Origin: JAWWPG01 sp033850885
Lineage (GTDB): Bacteria; Actinomycetota; Actinomycetes; Propionibacteriales; Nocardioidaceae
Assembly (NCBI GenBank): GCA_033850885.1
Contig: JAWWPG010000016.1
Location: 98,651 to 162,650 of the forward strand
DNA: 64,000 nt
Direction of reading: 5' to 3'
Within the stretch, counting starts at the first letter, position 1. Every line of letters begins with the position of its first letter. A model generated the notes under the pieces. That model saw only the letters and a list, made by a program, of their open reading frames with translations, ran no database searches and was not told the origin of the DNA. This document shows, one piece after another, positions 42,680-51,373 of this stretch. A program made the position numbers and the translations under genes.

Positions 42680-43353
42680 TGCCGGCCTCCCTTCGACTTT
42701 GCTGCCGTGCGGAGTACGACGATGGTGCCGCGGGATCCCGGGACCGCACCCTTGATGAGGATCAGCCCCTTGTCGGCGTCCACCGCATGCACGGTGAGAT
42801 TCTGAGTCGTGATCGTCTCGTTGCCCATCCGACCGGCCATCCGCATGCCCTTGAACACGCGGCCGGGGGTGGCGCACCCTCCGATCGAACCAGGCTTGCG
42901 ATGGTTGCGGTGGGACCCGTGAGAGGAGCTCACGCCGGCGAAGCCGTGACGCTTCATGACTCCGGCGAAGCCCTTGCCTTTGCTCGTCCCCGTCACGTCG
43001 ATCGTGTCGCCGGCGGCGAACGTGTCGGCGCCGAGCTCCTGCCCGAGCGCATAGGTCTCCGAGTCCGACGTACGGATCTCGAGAAGATACTTGCGCGGCG
43101 TCACCCCTGCCCGGGCGAACTGGCCGGCCATCGGCTTGGTCACCTTGGACGACTTGATCTCGCCGAAGCCGAGCTGGACGGCGGTGTAGCCGTCCTTGTC
43201 GGAAGCGCGGACCTGGGTCACCACGTTCGTCGACGCCTCGACGACGGTGACCGGTACCACTCGGTTGTTCTCGTCCCAGACCTGGGTCATGCCGAGCTTC
43301 CTGCCCAGCAGCCCGCGGACGGACTTCTGTTGACGCACTGATATCGGGCTCAT
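42676..43353 (-). CDS. rplC: 50S ribosomal protein L3
   Basis: A 225-residue protein: RGLLGRKLGMTQVWDENNRV, then FAGVMKRHGFAGVSSSHGSH, with the Gln of RKPGSIGGCATPGRVFKGMR replaced as in other actinobacteria (no obvious methylation site judged here). It is a primary assembly protein. It is 14 bases after rpsJ. Confidence 0.97.
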   Translation of the reverse strand: MSPISVRQQKSVRGLLGRKLGMTQVWDENNRVVPVTVVEASTNVVTQVRASDKDGYTAVQLGFGEIKSSKVTKPMAGQFARAGVTPRKYLLEIRTSDSETYALGQELGADTFAAGDTIDVTGTSKGKGFAGVMKRHGFAGVSSSHGSHRNHRKPGSIGGCATPGRVFKGMRMAGRMGNETITTQNLTVHAVDADKGLILIKGAVPGSRGTIVVLRTAAKSKGGRQ

Positions 43354-43367
43354 GGGTGTCTTCGTCC

Positions 43368-43676
43368 TCAGAGCTTGATCTCGATGTCGACGCCGGCCGG
43401 CAGCTCGAGACGCATCAGCGAGTCAACCGTCTTCGGCGTGGGGTCAATGATGTCGATGAGCCGCTTGTGCGTACGCATCTCGAAGTGCTCGCGGCTGTCC
43501 TTGTACTTGTGTGGCGAGCGGATCACGCAGTACACGTTCTTCTCGGTTGGAAGCGGCACCGGGCCCGCGACCTTCGCGCCAGTCCGCGTCACCGTGTCGA
43601 CGATCTTGCGCGCCGACGAGTCGATGACCTCGTGGTCGTAGGCCTTGAGCCGGATGCGGATCTTTTGTCCCGCCAT
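43368..43676 (-). CDS. rpsJ: 30S ribosomal protein S10
   Basis: The protein has 102 residues and begins AGQKIRIRLKAYDHEVIDSS. The conserved loop SPHKYKDSREHFEMRTHKRL is intact. It opens the S10 operon. In several bacteria S10 also acts in transcription antitermination. Confidence 0.97.
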   Translation of the reverse strand: MAGQKIRIRLKAYDHEVIDSSARKIVDTVTRTGAKVAGPVPLPTEKNVYCVIRSPHKYKDSREHFEMRTHKRLIDIIDPTPKTVDSLMRLELPAGVDIEIKL

Positions 43677-44104
43677 GCTCTCGCTTCGTCCTTCTTCTCG
43701 ACCGGTTCCTACCCTGAGCTCCCGGGAGGGACTCAGTCCCGGTTTGTCCGGCCCCCGAGGTCGGGTGTGTCGCGCGCTTGACGCACACCACAGCCAACTC
43801 GAATAGTCGGTTTACCGGGGATTTTCGACCTGGCCGCCACGACGGGTGCCGCGGTGCCTGCCGATGGTGGCGTCTCCGTTTCGGCGCAGTCGACCGTCTC
43901 ACTGTCTCGAGTGGTCATGACTCGCCCCGGCGACCCCGCCTGAGCAACCCCGACAGTCTGCCAGACCAGCCGGTCGGAGCCAAATCCTCCCGTCAACTGC
44001 GGGAAAGGGCACCCGGCGGAGGTGGCGGACGGGGCGACTTTCCCGCAATTCGCGGGCGTGGGCGTGCCTGCGGGCAGGTGCGCTGGCGTGCGAGCATCAC
44101 GTGC
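43677..44104. other. Divergent intergenic region rpsJ / broken thpR
   Basis: These 428 bases should hold the S10-operon promoter and leader on the minus strand. I found no convincing -35/-10 pair; a weak candidate is TCGAAA-N17-TATTCG near 43800-43830. A small hairpin (GGGAC-TCA-GTCCC, 43728-43740) lies in the leader. Repeat copy 4 fills 43986-44058. A 62-codon minus-strand ORF (43733-43918) has no family features. Confidence 0.5.
43986..44058. repeat. REPIN-like inverted-arm element, copy 4
   Basis: The left arm is degenerate (CCCGTCAACTGCGGGAAAGG). The right arm is intact and of the second tail type (GGGCGACTTTCCCGCAATTC then GCGGG). It lies 46 bases before thpR. Confidence 0.82.
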
Positions 44105-44689
44105 ATGCGGATGTTCGTGGCAGTCGTACCACCGGCGGAGGTGCTCGACGATCTCGTAGCCTTCCTCGAGCCGCGGCGCCAGGCCGATCCGGCCCTGCGG
44201 TGGACGGAGTCCTACCAGTGGCACCTGACGCTGGCCTTCCTGCCGGAGGTCGGTCTCCGCAACCTCGACGACCTGGTCGCGCGGCTGACCCGGGCGGCGG
44301 CCAGGCGACGTACGTTCACCGTCACCGTCGCTGGATCCGGCGCCTTTCCGGCACCCGAGCGTGCCCGGGTGCTGTGGCTCGGCGCGACCGCCGACCCGGT
44401 GGAGTCGCTCGCGCGGCTCGCGACGGGGGTGCGGGCGGCGGCCAACTAGGCAGGAGCGACCGTGGAGGGCGGCCGATTCCGGGCCCACCTCACGCTCGCT
44501 CGGCTCCGGAGGCCTCAGGACGCGACCAGGCGGTTGCGCGTCCTCGACTCGTACGAAGCAGGCCGTTGGCCGGCCACGGCGATCGAGCTGATCGAGTCCC
44601 ACCTCGGCCAGGGACCGGCGGGCCACCCCCGCTACGAGACGGTCGCGGTGCTGCCTCTCGGCAGAGCAGAAGACCACGAGCAGCCCTAG
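44105..44689 (+). pseudogene. thpR: RNA 2',3'-cyclic phosphodiesterase / 2'-5' RNA ligase, split by an amber codon
   Basis: One reading frame encodes the two-repeat LigT fold: the start MRMFVAVVPPAEVLDDLVAF, a first HxT motif in WHLTLAF, and a second in AHLTLARLRRP. A TAG at 44447-44449 separates them with no frame change. Both HxT motifs are needed for catalysis in the family, so a truncated product should be inactive. Right after the stop, AGGAG (44452-44456) lies five bases before an in-frame GTG at 44462, so the second half could be re-initiated as a separate 75-residue chain. The gene lies between repeat copies 4 and 5. Confidence 0.8.
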
Positions 44690-44701
44690 CAGCCCGACCC
44701 C

Positions 44702-44774
44702 CCTCCCGCGAATTGCGGGAAAGTGCACCCTCACCGGGCCTGGGAACGGGAAACTATCCCGCAATTCGCGGGGG
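44702..44774. repeat. REPIN-like inverted-arm element, copy 5
   Basis: The left arm is intact with AAAGTGCACC. The right arm keeps the hairpin CCCGCAATTCGCGGG but its inner tail is changed. It lies 12 bases after the broken thpR and just before the next gene's promoter. Confidence 0.85.
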
Positions 44775-44796
44775 CACGAACGGTGGGCACCGGGAT

Positions 44797-44826
44797 TTGA
44801 CGAACGTCGTACAACAGGACTAGTAA
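44797..44826 (+). promoter_or_regulatory. Predicted leaderless promoter of the 44833 gene
   Basis: TTGACG (44797-44802) and TAGTAA (44821-44826) are 18 bases apart. The expected transcription start coincides with the ATG at 44833, and no ribosome-binding site is visible. Confidence 0.5.
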
Positions 44827-44832
44827 TGACAA

Positions 44833-45852
44833 ATGCCGCACTTGTCGCACCGCACCCGCATCCTGGTGGCGCAGGCGGCCGCCGGCGGCCTCCTCGCGTG
44901 TCTTGCCTGCTCGACGGGCACCAGCGCCCAGGCCAGCCGTTCGACCTCGCCGGAAGCGGGCGCGACCTCGCCTCTTGGAGTCGGCGGATGCCACGTCTTC
45001 CCGAGGAACAACTACTGGAACGCAGACATCACCCAGCTGCCGGTCTCGACGCACAGCGCCGCATGGATGTCGCACATGTCCCCGGGCAGCGACCTGCATC
45101 CGGACTTCGGCAAGAGCTACGGGCAGCAGCCCGTGCCCTACGGGATCCCGGTGACCCTCGTCGACAGCAGCCACGCCACCGTGAGCGTGGATTTCCAGTA
45201 CAAGAGCGAGAGCGACAACGTGCCTTACCCCCTCGGGGCGGATACCAGGATCGAGGGCGGGAGCAACAGCCCGGGCGACAAGCACGCCGTCATCCTCAAC
45301 ACCTCGACCTGCGAGCTCTACGAGACGTGGAACACCAGGCTGGTCGCCGGCCAATGGCACGCAGGCTCAGGGGCAACCTGGGACCTGCACAGCAACAAGC
45401 TGCGTCCTGACGGGTGGACCTCGGCGGATGCGGCCGGCTTCCCGATCCTTCCCGGACTGCTCCGGTACGACGAGGTCGAGGTCACGGGCCAGGTGACGCA
45501 CGCGATCCGCTTCACCACGGACATCACCCAGACGCAGCACATCTGGCCGGCTCGCCACGACGCCGGCTCGATGTCCAGTCCCGACTACCCCCCGATGGGT
45601 GCCCGTTTCCGGCTGAAGGCGGACTTCCCGCTCACCGGCTACCGCCACGACACGGTCGTGGTCCTGCAGGCGATGAAGACGTACGGACTCGTGCTCGCTG
45701 ACAACGGGTCCCCGTGGTACTTCCAAGGCACCGCTGACCACCGGTGGCCGTCGGGTCTGCTGGACGAGCTGAAGTCGATCCCCGCAAGCGCGTTCGAGGC
45801 GGTCGACACCCAGCCCATGGAGGTACGGCCCGGAAGCGGTGCCACCCGATGA
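44833..45852 (+). CDS. Exported protein of unknown function, possible lipoprotein
   Basis: A 339-residue protein with an N-terminal export signal (HRTRILVAQAAAGGLLACLA). A lipobox-like LLAC at about residue 23 would make it a lipoprotein, but the match is imperfect. The mature part begins GGCHVFPRNNYWNADITQLP, with LHPDFGKSYGQQPVPYGIPV, GDKHAVILNTSTCELYETW and DITQTQHIWPARHDAG. These are distinctive, and I recall similar proteins only as uncharacterised, possibly carbohydrate-related. The ATG fits a leaderless promoter. Confidence 0.75.
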   Translation: MPHLSHRTRILVAQAAAGGLLACLACSTGTSAQASRSTSPEAGATSPLGVGGCHVFPRNNYWNADITQLPVSTHSAAWMSHMSPGSDLHPDFGKSYGQQPVPYGIPVTLVDSSHATVSVDFQYKSESDNVPYPLGADTRIEGGSNSPGDKHAVILNTSTCELYETWNTRLVAGQWHAGSGATWDLHSNKLRPDGWTSADAAGFPILPGLLRYDEVEVTGQVTHAIRFTTDITQTQHIWPARHDAGSMSSPDYPPMGARFRLKADFPLTGYRHDTVVVLQAMKTYGLVLADNGSPWYFQGTADHRWPSGLLDELKSIPASAFEAVDTQPMEVRPGSGATR

Positions 45853-45892
45853 TCCGACACCGACCTGTGTTCGGATGGTTGATACTGGGCAG

Positions 45893-46294
45893 ATGGTGGT
45901 GGTTCCCGGTGGTCCGGAGATGCCCGGCTACGACCGGTCGTGGAGTGCGGAGGTGGTGACGGCCGCGCTACAGATGCCGGGCGGCGCCGACCTCGTCACC
46001 GGGTCGCTTCGCGTCGTACCCGGCGCGACGGTCTCGCAGCCACGCTCGGGAATCTTCGGGCCCAAGGCGGCCAGCGTCCAGCTCGGCGACTGGCGTTACC
46101 AGGCGGGGCCGTCGGGGCGGCTGATGGTCTCGCACGTCGTCGGCGGCATCGTGCTGGCGGAGCGAGAGCTGCCTCCCGCCGAAGCGGGGGCGCACGTGGC
46201 GATGGCGTTGAGCCTGCAGCTGGGCGAGTACGGCGCGCGGATCCTGCCCGACGTGCTCGCGGTGCTCGAGGGGCTGTCCATCGCCTGCGCCTGA
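45893..46294 (+). CDS. Small protein of unknown function
   Basis: A 133-residue protein beginning MVVVPGGPEMPGYDRSW if the ATG at 45893 is used. GATACT (45881-45886) lies seven bases upstream as a possible -10, again leaderless; an ATG at 45875 would add six residues. The middle (DLVTGSLRVVPGATVSQPRS) and end (ARILPDVLAVLEGL) suggest a mixed alpha/beta fold, with no signal peptide. I do not recognise the family. A terminator-like stem includes its stop codon. Confidence 0.6.
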   Translation: MVVVPGGPEMPGYDRSWSAEVVTAALQMPGGADLVTGSLRVVPGATVSQPRSGIFGPKAASVQLGDWRYQAGPSGRLMVSHVVGGIVLAERELPPAEAGAHVAMALSLQLGEYGARILPDVLAVLEGLSIACA

Positions 46295-46333
46295 ACACGC
46301 CGCGCGATATTACCGGCATTTCCGGCGTCAGGC
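46289..46333 (+). terminator. Terminator-like inverted repeat
   Basis: GCCTGA (46289-46294) pairs with TCAGGC (46328-46333), with a second inner CGCC/GGCG match. It starts at the stop codon of the 45893 gene. There is no U-tract, as is common in actinobacteria. Confidence 0.45.
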
Positions 46334-46364
46334 CCCAATGGCGTCACAACGGTGTCTCGGAGCA

Positions 46365-46393
46365 TTGACATGGTGTCTTACCGACACCATGAT
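46365..46393 (+). promoter_or_regulatory. Exporter promoter with a perfect 21-base operator palindrome
   Basis: TTGACA (46365-46370) is followed 17 bases later by CATGAT (46388-46393), a weak -10. The palindrome ATGGTGTC-N5-GACACCAT (46370-46390) fills the spacer, where a bound repressor would block polymerase. No regulator gene is adjacent. Confidence 0.55.
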
Positions 46394-46400
46394 GATGCCC

Positions 46401-47459
46401 ATGACTTTCGCATCCCTCGACGGCGGCGGTGCCGAGACTTCAGCCGACGTCATCATCGCCAGCGACCTGCGTCGCAGCTACCGCAAGCGGGAGGGCTGGT
46501 TTCGCTCCCCCGAGCTCGTAGAGGCGGTCAAGGGGATCAGCTTCACGGTCCCCCGCGGCACCGTCTTCGGCATGCTCGGCCCCAACGGGGCCGGCAAGAC
46601 GACGACCATCAAGATGCTCTCGACGCTGCTGATCCCCACGTCGGGCAGCGCGACGGTCGACGGCTTCGACGTCGTCCGCGAGGAGGTCGACGTACGACGA
46701 CGACTCGGCGTGCTCTTCGGAGGTGACAAGGGGCTGTACAACCAGCTGTCGGCGAGGGAGAACCTGCGCTACTTCGGCCACCTCTACGGGATGGCGGACG
46801 ACGCCATCGCCAGCCGCTCCGCGGAGCTCCTCGAGCAGGTCGGCCTGGCCGACCGGGCCAACGAGCGGGTCGAGAGCTACTCACGGGGCATGAAGCAGCG
46901 ACTGCACATCGCCAAGACCCTCGTCCACCAGCCGCCGGTGGTCATCCTCGACGAGCCCACGATCGGACTCGACCCGGCCGCGGCGATCGAGGTGCGCGCC
47001 TTGATCGCCGGGCTGACCCCCCGGCACACGGTCCTGCTGACGACGCACGACATGCACGAGGCCGACGTCCTGTGCAGCCGGCTCGCGATCGTCGACAGGG
47101 GGGTGATCGTCACCACCGGGACACCCGACGAGCTCAAGGAGGCGGCTCCGGTGGCCCGGCAGGTCGTGATCCGGCTGGCGGCACCGATCGAGCAGGGCCG
47201 GGCTCAGCTCATCCTGCATCTCACCGACCTGCCGTCGGTCGCGCAGGTGACGGACGACGGCTCCCACGCTGACACGCTGACGCTGCGATGCTCCGACACC
47301 GCCTCGACCCTCGACCAGAGCCTCGCGCTGCTCCGCCAGGTCGGGGCCGCCGTACGCGCGATCGACGTCCGGGAGCCCTCCCTCGAGGACGCCTTCCTCG
47401 GGGTCACCGGACGCGAGTTCGACGACACCCGTGACGAGCAGCTGGAGGCCGCGTCGTGA
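46401..47459 (+). CDS. ABC transporter ATP-binding protein (daunorubicin-resistance type)
   Basis: About 352 residues. Walker A GPNGAGKTTT, signature ESYSRGMKQRLHIAKTLVHQ, Walker B VVILDEPTIGLDP, switch His in TTHDMHEAD, and a C-terminal extension of the DrrA/NodI class. Four in-frame ATGs lie at 46389, 46392, 46395 and 46401; the last is seven bases after the putative -10 and fits a leaderless start. It shares GTGA with the first permease gene. An exporter of a hydrophobic compound is likely; the substrate is unknown. Confidence 0.92.
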   Translation: MTFASLDGGGAETSADVIIASDLRRSYRKREGWFRSPELVEAVKGISFTVPRGTVFGMLGPNGAGKTTTIKMLSTLLIPTSGSATVDGFDVVREEVDVRRRLGVLFGGDKGLYNQLSARENLRYFGHLYGMADDAIASRSAELLEQVGLADRANERVESYSRGMKQRLHIAKTLVHQPPVVILDEPTIGLDPAAAIEVRALIAGLTPRHTVLLTTHDMHEADVLCSRLAIVDRGVIVTTGTPDELKEAAPVARQVVIRLAAPIEQGRAQLILHLTDLPSVAQVTDDGSHADTLTLRCSDTASTLDQSLALLRQVGAAVRAIDVREPSLEDAFLGVTGREFDDTRDEQLEAAS

Positions 47460-48301
47460 GCCTGGACCAGCTCCCACCGACCGTGGAGACGGACATCCGG
47501 CCCCGCCAAAGCGACCTCCGCCTGGTGGTGGCGACCACGCGCGTCTTCTTGCTGCGCTACGCCTCGAACCCGATCCTGCTGATCAGGTCACCGCTGACAC
47601 CCGTATTGATCCTCATCGGCTTCCACCTTGCGTACGACGTCTCCGGCCAGCACACGGTCGGAACGGCGAGCGCCATGGGTTTTCTCGTGACCGGGATGCT
47701 GGCGACCGGCGCCTGGTCCTCGACGGTGTGGGGATCCGGGAACGCCATCCAGAACGAGATCTACGAAGGCACCATCAGCTCCGTGATCGCCGCGCCGGGC
47801 CGGATCTCGGCGGTGATCACCGGCTACGGAATCGGCAGCATCATCTTCGGCCTACCGGCGCTGCTGATGAGCGTCCTGGTGGGCCTCGGGTTCGGCGCGC
47901 GGTTCCGCATCGACGACCCGGTTGCCGCGACCCTGAGCCTGCTCGCCGTCTACATCTGCTGCCTGTGCATCGGGCTCGGGTTCGGCGGCCTCTTCGTGCT
48001 GACCCGGCAGTCGAACGCGATGTCCAACTTCCTGCAGACGCCGATCTACCTGCTCGCCGGCTTCTTCGTCCCTCGCAGCGCGCTCCCGAACTGGCTGCAG
48101 AAGGCCTCGGACCTGCTGCCGATCGCGCACGCCATCGACGCGTTGCGGGCTTCGGTGCTCACCGGCGCGTCGCTCACCGACGTCCTCCCGACACTCGGCG
48201 CCGCGGCCGGCACCAGCGTCCTCTTCCTGGCGGCCGGCCTGTGGGGGCTGCACAGGCTCGACGACGCCGTACGACGCCGCGGAACCCTGGACCTGATGTG
48301 A
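47456..48301 (+). CDS. ABC-2 type transporter permease, first
   Basis: A 281-residue protein with about six hydrophobic segments (PVLILIGFHLAYDV, GFLVTGMLATGAWSSTVWGS, YICCLCIGLGFGGLFVL, TSVLFLAAGLWGL) and the ABC-2 signature around FLQTPIYLLAGFFVPRSALP. The start is GTG at 47456, overlapping the ATPase stop. Its TGA stop shares one base with the next ATG (TGATG). Confidence 0.9.
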   Translation: MSLDQLPPTVETDIRPRQSDLRLVVATTRVFLLRYASNPILLIRSPLTPVLILIGFHLAYDVSGQHTVGTASAMGFLVTGMLATGAWSSTVWGSGNAIQNEIYEGTISSVIAAPGRISAVITGYGIGSIIFGLPALLMSVLVGLGFGARFRIDDPVAATLSLLAVYICCLCIGLGFGGLFVLTRQSNAMSNFLQTPIYLLAGFFVPRSALPNWLQKASDLLPIAHAIDALRASVLTGASLTDVLPTLGAAAGTSVLFLAAGLWGLHRLDDAVRRRGTLDLM

Positions 48302-49152
48302 TGAACCGGACCGCTCCTGCGCCGTTGGCGACGCGCCCGCCTGAGGCACGCCCGGCATCCTTTGGGATGCTGGCGATCCTGCGCGTCGTCCTGGCATCTG
48401 CCAAGACCGTCGGGAAGACGCGGCTCCAGACGTCGGGCATCCCGTTCTACCTCATGGTGTGGCTCAGCTTCCCGCTCTTCAACCTGCTCCTGGTGGCGTT
48501 GATCTACCGGGCCGACCCCGCTCTGCGCAACTACGCCGTGATCGCCGGGGCCGGGATGGCCCTCCTCTTCGGCATGCAGTTCAACGCGGCGGAGATCCTC
48601 GACCGCGAGCGCCAGCTGGGCACCCTCGGCAACCTGTTCGTTGCACCTGCGCCGCGCTACAGCTGGCTCGCCGGGTTCCAGCTCTTCGCGATCACCGAGT
48701 CCCTGGTGACGGCGACGGTGAGCGTCATGGTCGGCAAGGCGATCTTCGGGCTGCCGCTGCACGTAGCGCCGGCCACCCTCCTGGTGAGCCTGGCCCTGTT
48801 CATCTCTTCCATGTGGGGCTTCAGCATGCTGGTGGGGGCCGTGGGGGTGGTGGTGCGCAACGCCAACCAGCTGTCCAACCTCGTGTTCCCGATCCTTCAG
48901 CTCGTCGCCGGCACGATGTACCCGATCTCGCTGATGCCCGGCTGGATCGAGGTGCCGGCCCGGTGCCTGCCGTTCGGGTACGGCATCCAGGCGCTGGTCG
49001 ACTCGGTGACCAAAGGGGCCTCGCTGTCCGATGTCGCGGACCAGCTGGTCCCGCTGGCCGGGTTCGCCGTGATGCTCCCGCTGCTGGGCATCGTCGCGTT
49101 TCGCGCCGTGGAGCGCCGTACTCGAAGGAGCGGAGCGCTGGAGCTGGTCTAG
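48301..49152 (+). CDS. ABC-2 type transporter permease, second
   Basis: A 283-residue permease, related in layout to the previous one (for example QLVAGTMYPISLMPGWIEVP against its LLAGFFVPRSALPNWLQ). It has about six membrane segments and an N-terminal cytosolic stretch of about 45 residues. Together with the ATPase, the two permeases make a complete heterodimeric exporter in a tightly coupled operon. Confidence 0.9.
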   Translation: MNRTAPAPLATRPPEARPASFGMLAILRVVLASAKTVGKTRLQTSGIPFYLMVWLSFPLFNLLLVALIYRADPALRNYAVIAGAGMALLFGMQFNAAEILDRERQLGTLGNLFVAPAPRYSWLAGFQLFAITESLVTATVSVMVGKAIFGLPLHVAPATLLVSLALFISSMWGFSMLVGAVGVVVRNANQLSNLVFPILQLVAGTMYPISLMPGWIEVPARCLPFGYGIQALVDSVTKGASLSDVADQLVPLAGFAVMLPLLGIVAFRAVERRTRRSGALELV

Positions 49153-49187
49153 TCCGGCCGCATCGCCTCGCCTCGACGCTGAACCCG

Positions 49188-50780
49188 TCAGAAGTCACCG
49201 GCGCGACGCAGGCTGCGGCTGCGGGCGTCGGGATCCAGCATGGCGCGGTAGACGGGGGTGGCCCACGCCCTCGTCTTCTCGGACAGGTCTGGGATCCGGT
49301 ACGGGCGCAGGCGGCCTGGCGGTCGAGCGCCGCCGCGGCCGGCGCGCGTCCATGCCTCGAGACGGTCGGCGCTCTCCGCGAAGGCGTTGAAGGCGTCGAC
49401 CGGGTCGATGAGGTCGGCGTCATCGCCGGCCGCGCGGTCCAGATGCTCTCGGGCGAGCCTGAGACGGATGTCGCGGGCTAACGTCATCGGATCCTGCTCA
49501 CTGCCCGGGACGTCGGCTGAGCCCATCGGGTCGTCGGGGACCACGGCGCACGCGAGCTCCGAGTCATGGGTCCAGGACCGGAGGTTGACGTTGTCGGAGC
49601 CCACGGAGCACCAAAGGTCGTCGACGACGCAGACCTTCGCGTGGACATAGACCGGGGTGCCGGCGCGGTTCTCCGGGCCGTAGACGGCGACCCGCTCGCC
49701 GCCGGCAGCGAGGATCGGCTCGATAGCCAGCCGGCGGCCCACCTCGTTCGGGGGGAGCGAGACCCCCCCATCCACGTCCGGGTAGTGCGGGATCACCACG
49801 ATCATCCGGAGCTGAGGGCTGGCGCGCAGTGCGTCGACGAAACACCGGGCGACCTCTTCCGACCAGAGGTACTGGTCCTCGACGTAGATCAGCCTCCGGG
49901 CGTGGGAGAGCACCTTGCGGTTCGCCCTCGCCACGCTGCGCTCGCCTTTCGGTGCGAAGGGGTAACCCTGCAGGCGTGGCGGGTAGGTGCGGAGGAGCTG
50001 GACCGTCTGATGCCCCCGCGGCTCCGGGTCCGGCAGCTGCGGAGGCAATGCCCCAGGTGTGCGGTCCTCTCGTCGCAGCAGGTCGGCGACGAAGTTGACC
50101 GGGTTTCTCGTGAGCGGAGCCGGGTCCTCCCAGCGCTCGCGGAAGACCGTCTCGACATCCCCGACGGCAGGTCCCCGGATGGCGAGCTGCACGTCGTGCC
50201 AGGGCGGCCGGTGTCCGTAGACGCGCGCCATCGGCTGGCGTTGGACGTCGCCTTCGTGGTTGTCGTCGTCGCGACGGCTGTGGCACAGGTCGATGCCGCC
50301 CACGAACGCGACGTCGAGCTCGGGCCGACCGGGATGGCGTAGGACGACGAACTTCTGGTGGTGCGACCCGCCCGGCAGGACACGCATGTCGCGCAGGCAT
50401 TCACCGCCCGCCGCTTCTATCTCCTCCCCGAGGTGCCGGTTCTCCTGCTCCGAGAATGCGAGACGGTCAAGGTGCGAGCGCCACATCAGCCCCTTGACGC
50501 CGACTCCGCGAGATGCAGCTCGCGAGAAGAGCTCGGCGACTGTCACGTCGTCGTTGACGCGCTGGTCAGGGTCTCCGCGCCAGTCGGTGAAGAGCAGCAG
50601 GTCACCGGCGCGCATCTCGTCGACGCAAGCCGCGAGCTGCAGGAAGTAGCACCGCCCGTGGATCAGGGGGACGACGTCGTTGCCCGCCGACCAGGCTGAG
50701 CCGTCTCGGTGCCGGCTGTCCAACCGGGTCGCGGGGTTGGCGCGCTCGACCGCCGTCAACAGCCACTCCGTCGGGTGCAT
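49188..50780 (-). CDS. Phospholipase D-family protein
   Basis: A 530-residue protein with two HKD-type motifs: SHHQKFVVLRHPGRPELDVA (first half, about residue 165) and YVHAKVCVVDDLWCSVGSDN (second half), each followed by the Gly/Ser-rich or GSDN turn. This is the PLD fold that hydrolyses phosphodiesters or transfers phosphatidyl groups. No signal peptide is seen, so it may be cytosolic, or it may be exported by another route. The ATG at 50780 is preceded directly by GTG. It is 23 bases after the erm-like gene. Confidence 0.88.
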   Translation of the reverse strand: MHPTEWLLTAVERANPATRLDSRHRDGSAWSAGNDVVPLIHGRCYFLQLAACVDEMRAGDLLLFTDWRGDPDQRVNDDVTVAELFSRAASRGVGVKGLMWRSHLDRLAFSEQENRHLGEEIEAAGGECLRDMRVLPGGSHHQKFVVLRHPGRPELDVAFVGGIDLCHSRRDDDNHEGDVQRQPMARVYGHRPPWHDVQLAIRGPAVGDVETVFRERWEDPAPLTRNPVNFVADLLRREDRTPGALPPQLPDPEPRGHQTVQLLRTYPPRLQGYPFAPKGERSVARANRKVLSHARRLIYVEDQYLWSEEVARCFVDALRASPQLRMIVVIPHYPDVDGGVSLPPNEVGRRLAIEPILAAGGERVAVYGPENRAGTPVYVHAKVCVVDDLWCSVGSDNVNLRSWTHDSELACAVVPDDPMGSADVPGSEQDPMTLARDIRLRLAREHLDRAAGDDADLIDPVDAFNAFAESADRLEAWTRAGRGGARPPGRLRPYRIPDLSEKTRAWATPVYRAMLDPDARSRSLRRAGDF

Positions 50781-50803
50781 CACGCCATTGTGCTGCCCGC
50801 GGG

Positions 50804-51373
50804 TCAGCGGCGCTTGACGAGCACCAGCTGCGAGTCGACGTGAGGCGGCGGCCGGAAGGCCGTCCTCGGCAGCGGCATCAGCGTGCCAACACTGAACTGG
50901 CGGCTCCATCTTCCGGCGCCGGGGGCCTCACCGGAGACCCAGCGGCGCGCTACCGGCCGCGGCAACACCAGGTGGGCTGTCCGCAGACCCGAGCCGGGAG
51001 CCAGCAGGCGGCCGATGAGCGGGCTCGCGATCGCGTACGGCGGGTTGGCGACGACGCTGAACGGCATTCGCGGCAGCCGGAAAACGAGCGCGTCGACCCG
51101 TACGACGATCAGCCGCCGCGAGGCCACCTCGCCGGGCCAGCGTGTCCGAAGCGCCTGCGCTCTGCCGTCGTGCAACTCCACCGCGACGACTCGCGCGCCG
51201 GTCGCCAGCAGTGGTCCGACCAGCGCGCCGAGGCCGGCCCCGATGTCAACAACCAGCTGCCCGGCGCCGACGCCCGACTCGTCAACGACGCGCTGCGCCC
51301 ACGAGTCAGTGAGTCGATACCATCCCCAGAACCGTCGAGAGCCCCCGGACGCCGCGCGCCGTCCCGCGGACAC
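50804..51373 (-). CDS. erm: Erm(37)-like 23S rRNA adenine-N6 methyltransferase
   Basis: A 189-residue protein of the Erm/KsgA family. The N-terminus RRFWGWYRLTDSWAQRVVDE resembles the mycobacterial Erm(37) start; motif I is VVDIGAGLGALVGPLL, motif IV is VVANPPYAIASPL (NPPY as in Erm, not NLPY as in KsgA), and FRPPPHVDSQLVLVKRR ends it. Like Erm(37) it lacks the usual C-terminal domain. Intrinsic macrolide/lincosamide protection by methylation near A2058 is the likely role. The start is GTG at 51373, out of frame within a 31-codon upstream ORF. Confidence 0.85.
   Translation of the reverse strand: MSAGRRAASGGSRRFWGWYRLTDSWAQRVVDESGVGAGQLVVDIGAGLGALVGPLLATGARVVAVELHDGRAQALRTRWPGEVASRRLIVVRVDALVFRLPRMPFSVVANPPYAIASPLIGRLLAPGSGLRTAHLVLPRPVARRWVSGEAPGAGRWSRQFSVGTLMPLPRTAFRPPPHVDSQLVLVKRR

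Noticed and set aside
43733..43918. A 62-codon minus-strand ORF upstream of rpsJ, ending near Gly-Cys-Gly, considered as a small peptide precursor.
   Set aside because: No ribosome-binding site, no partner maturase nearby and no recognised core motif; it lies in the S10 leader.
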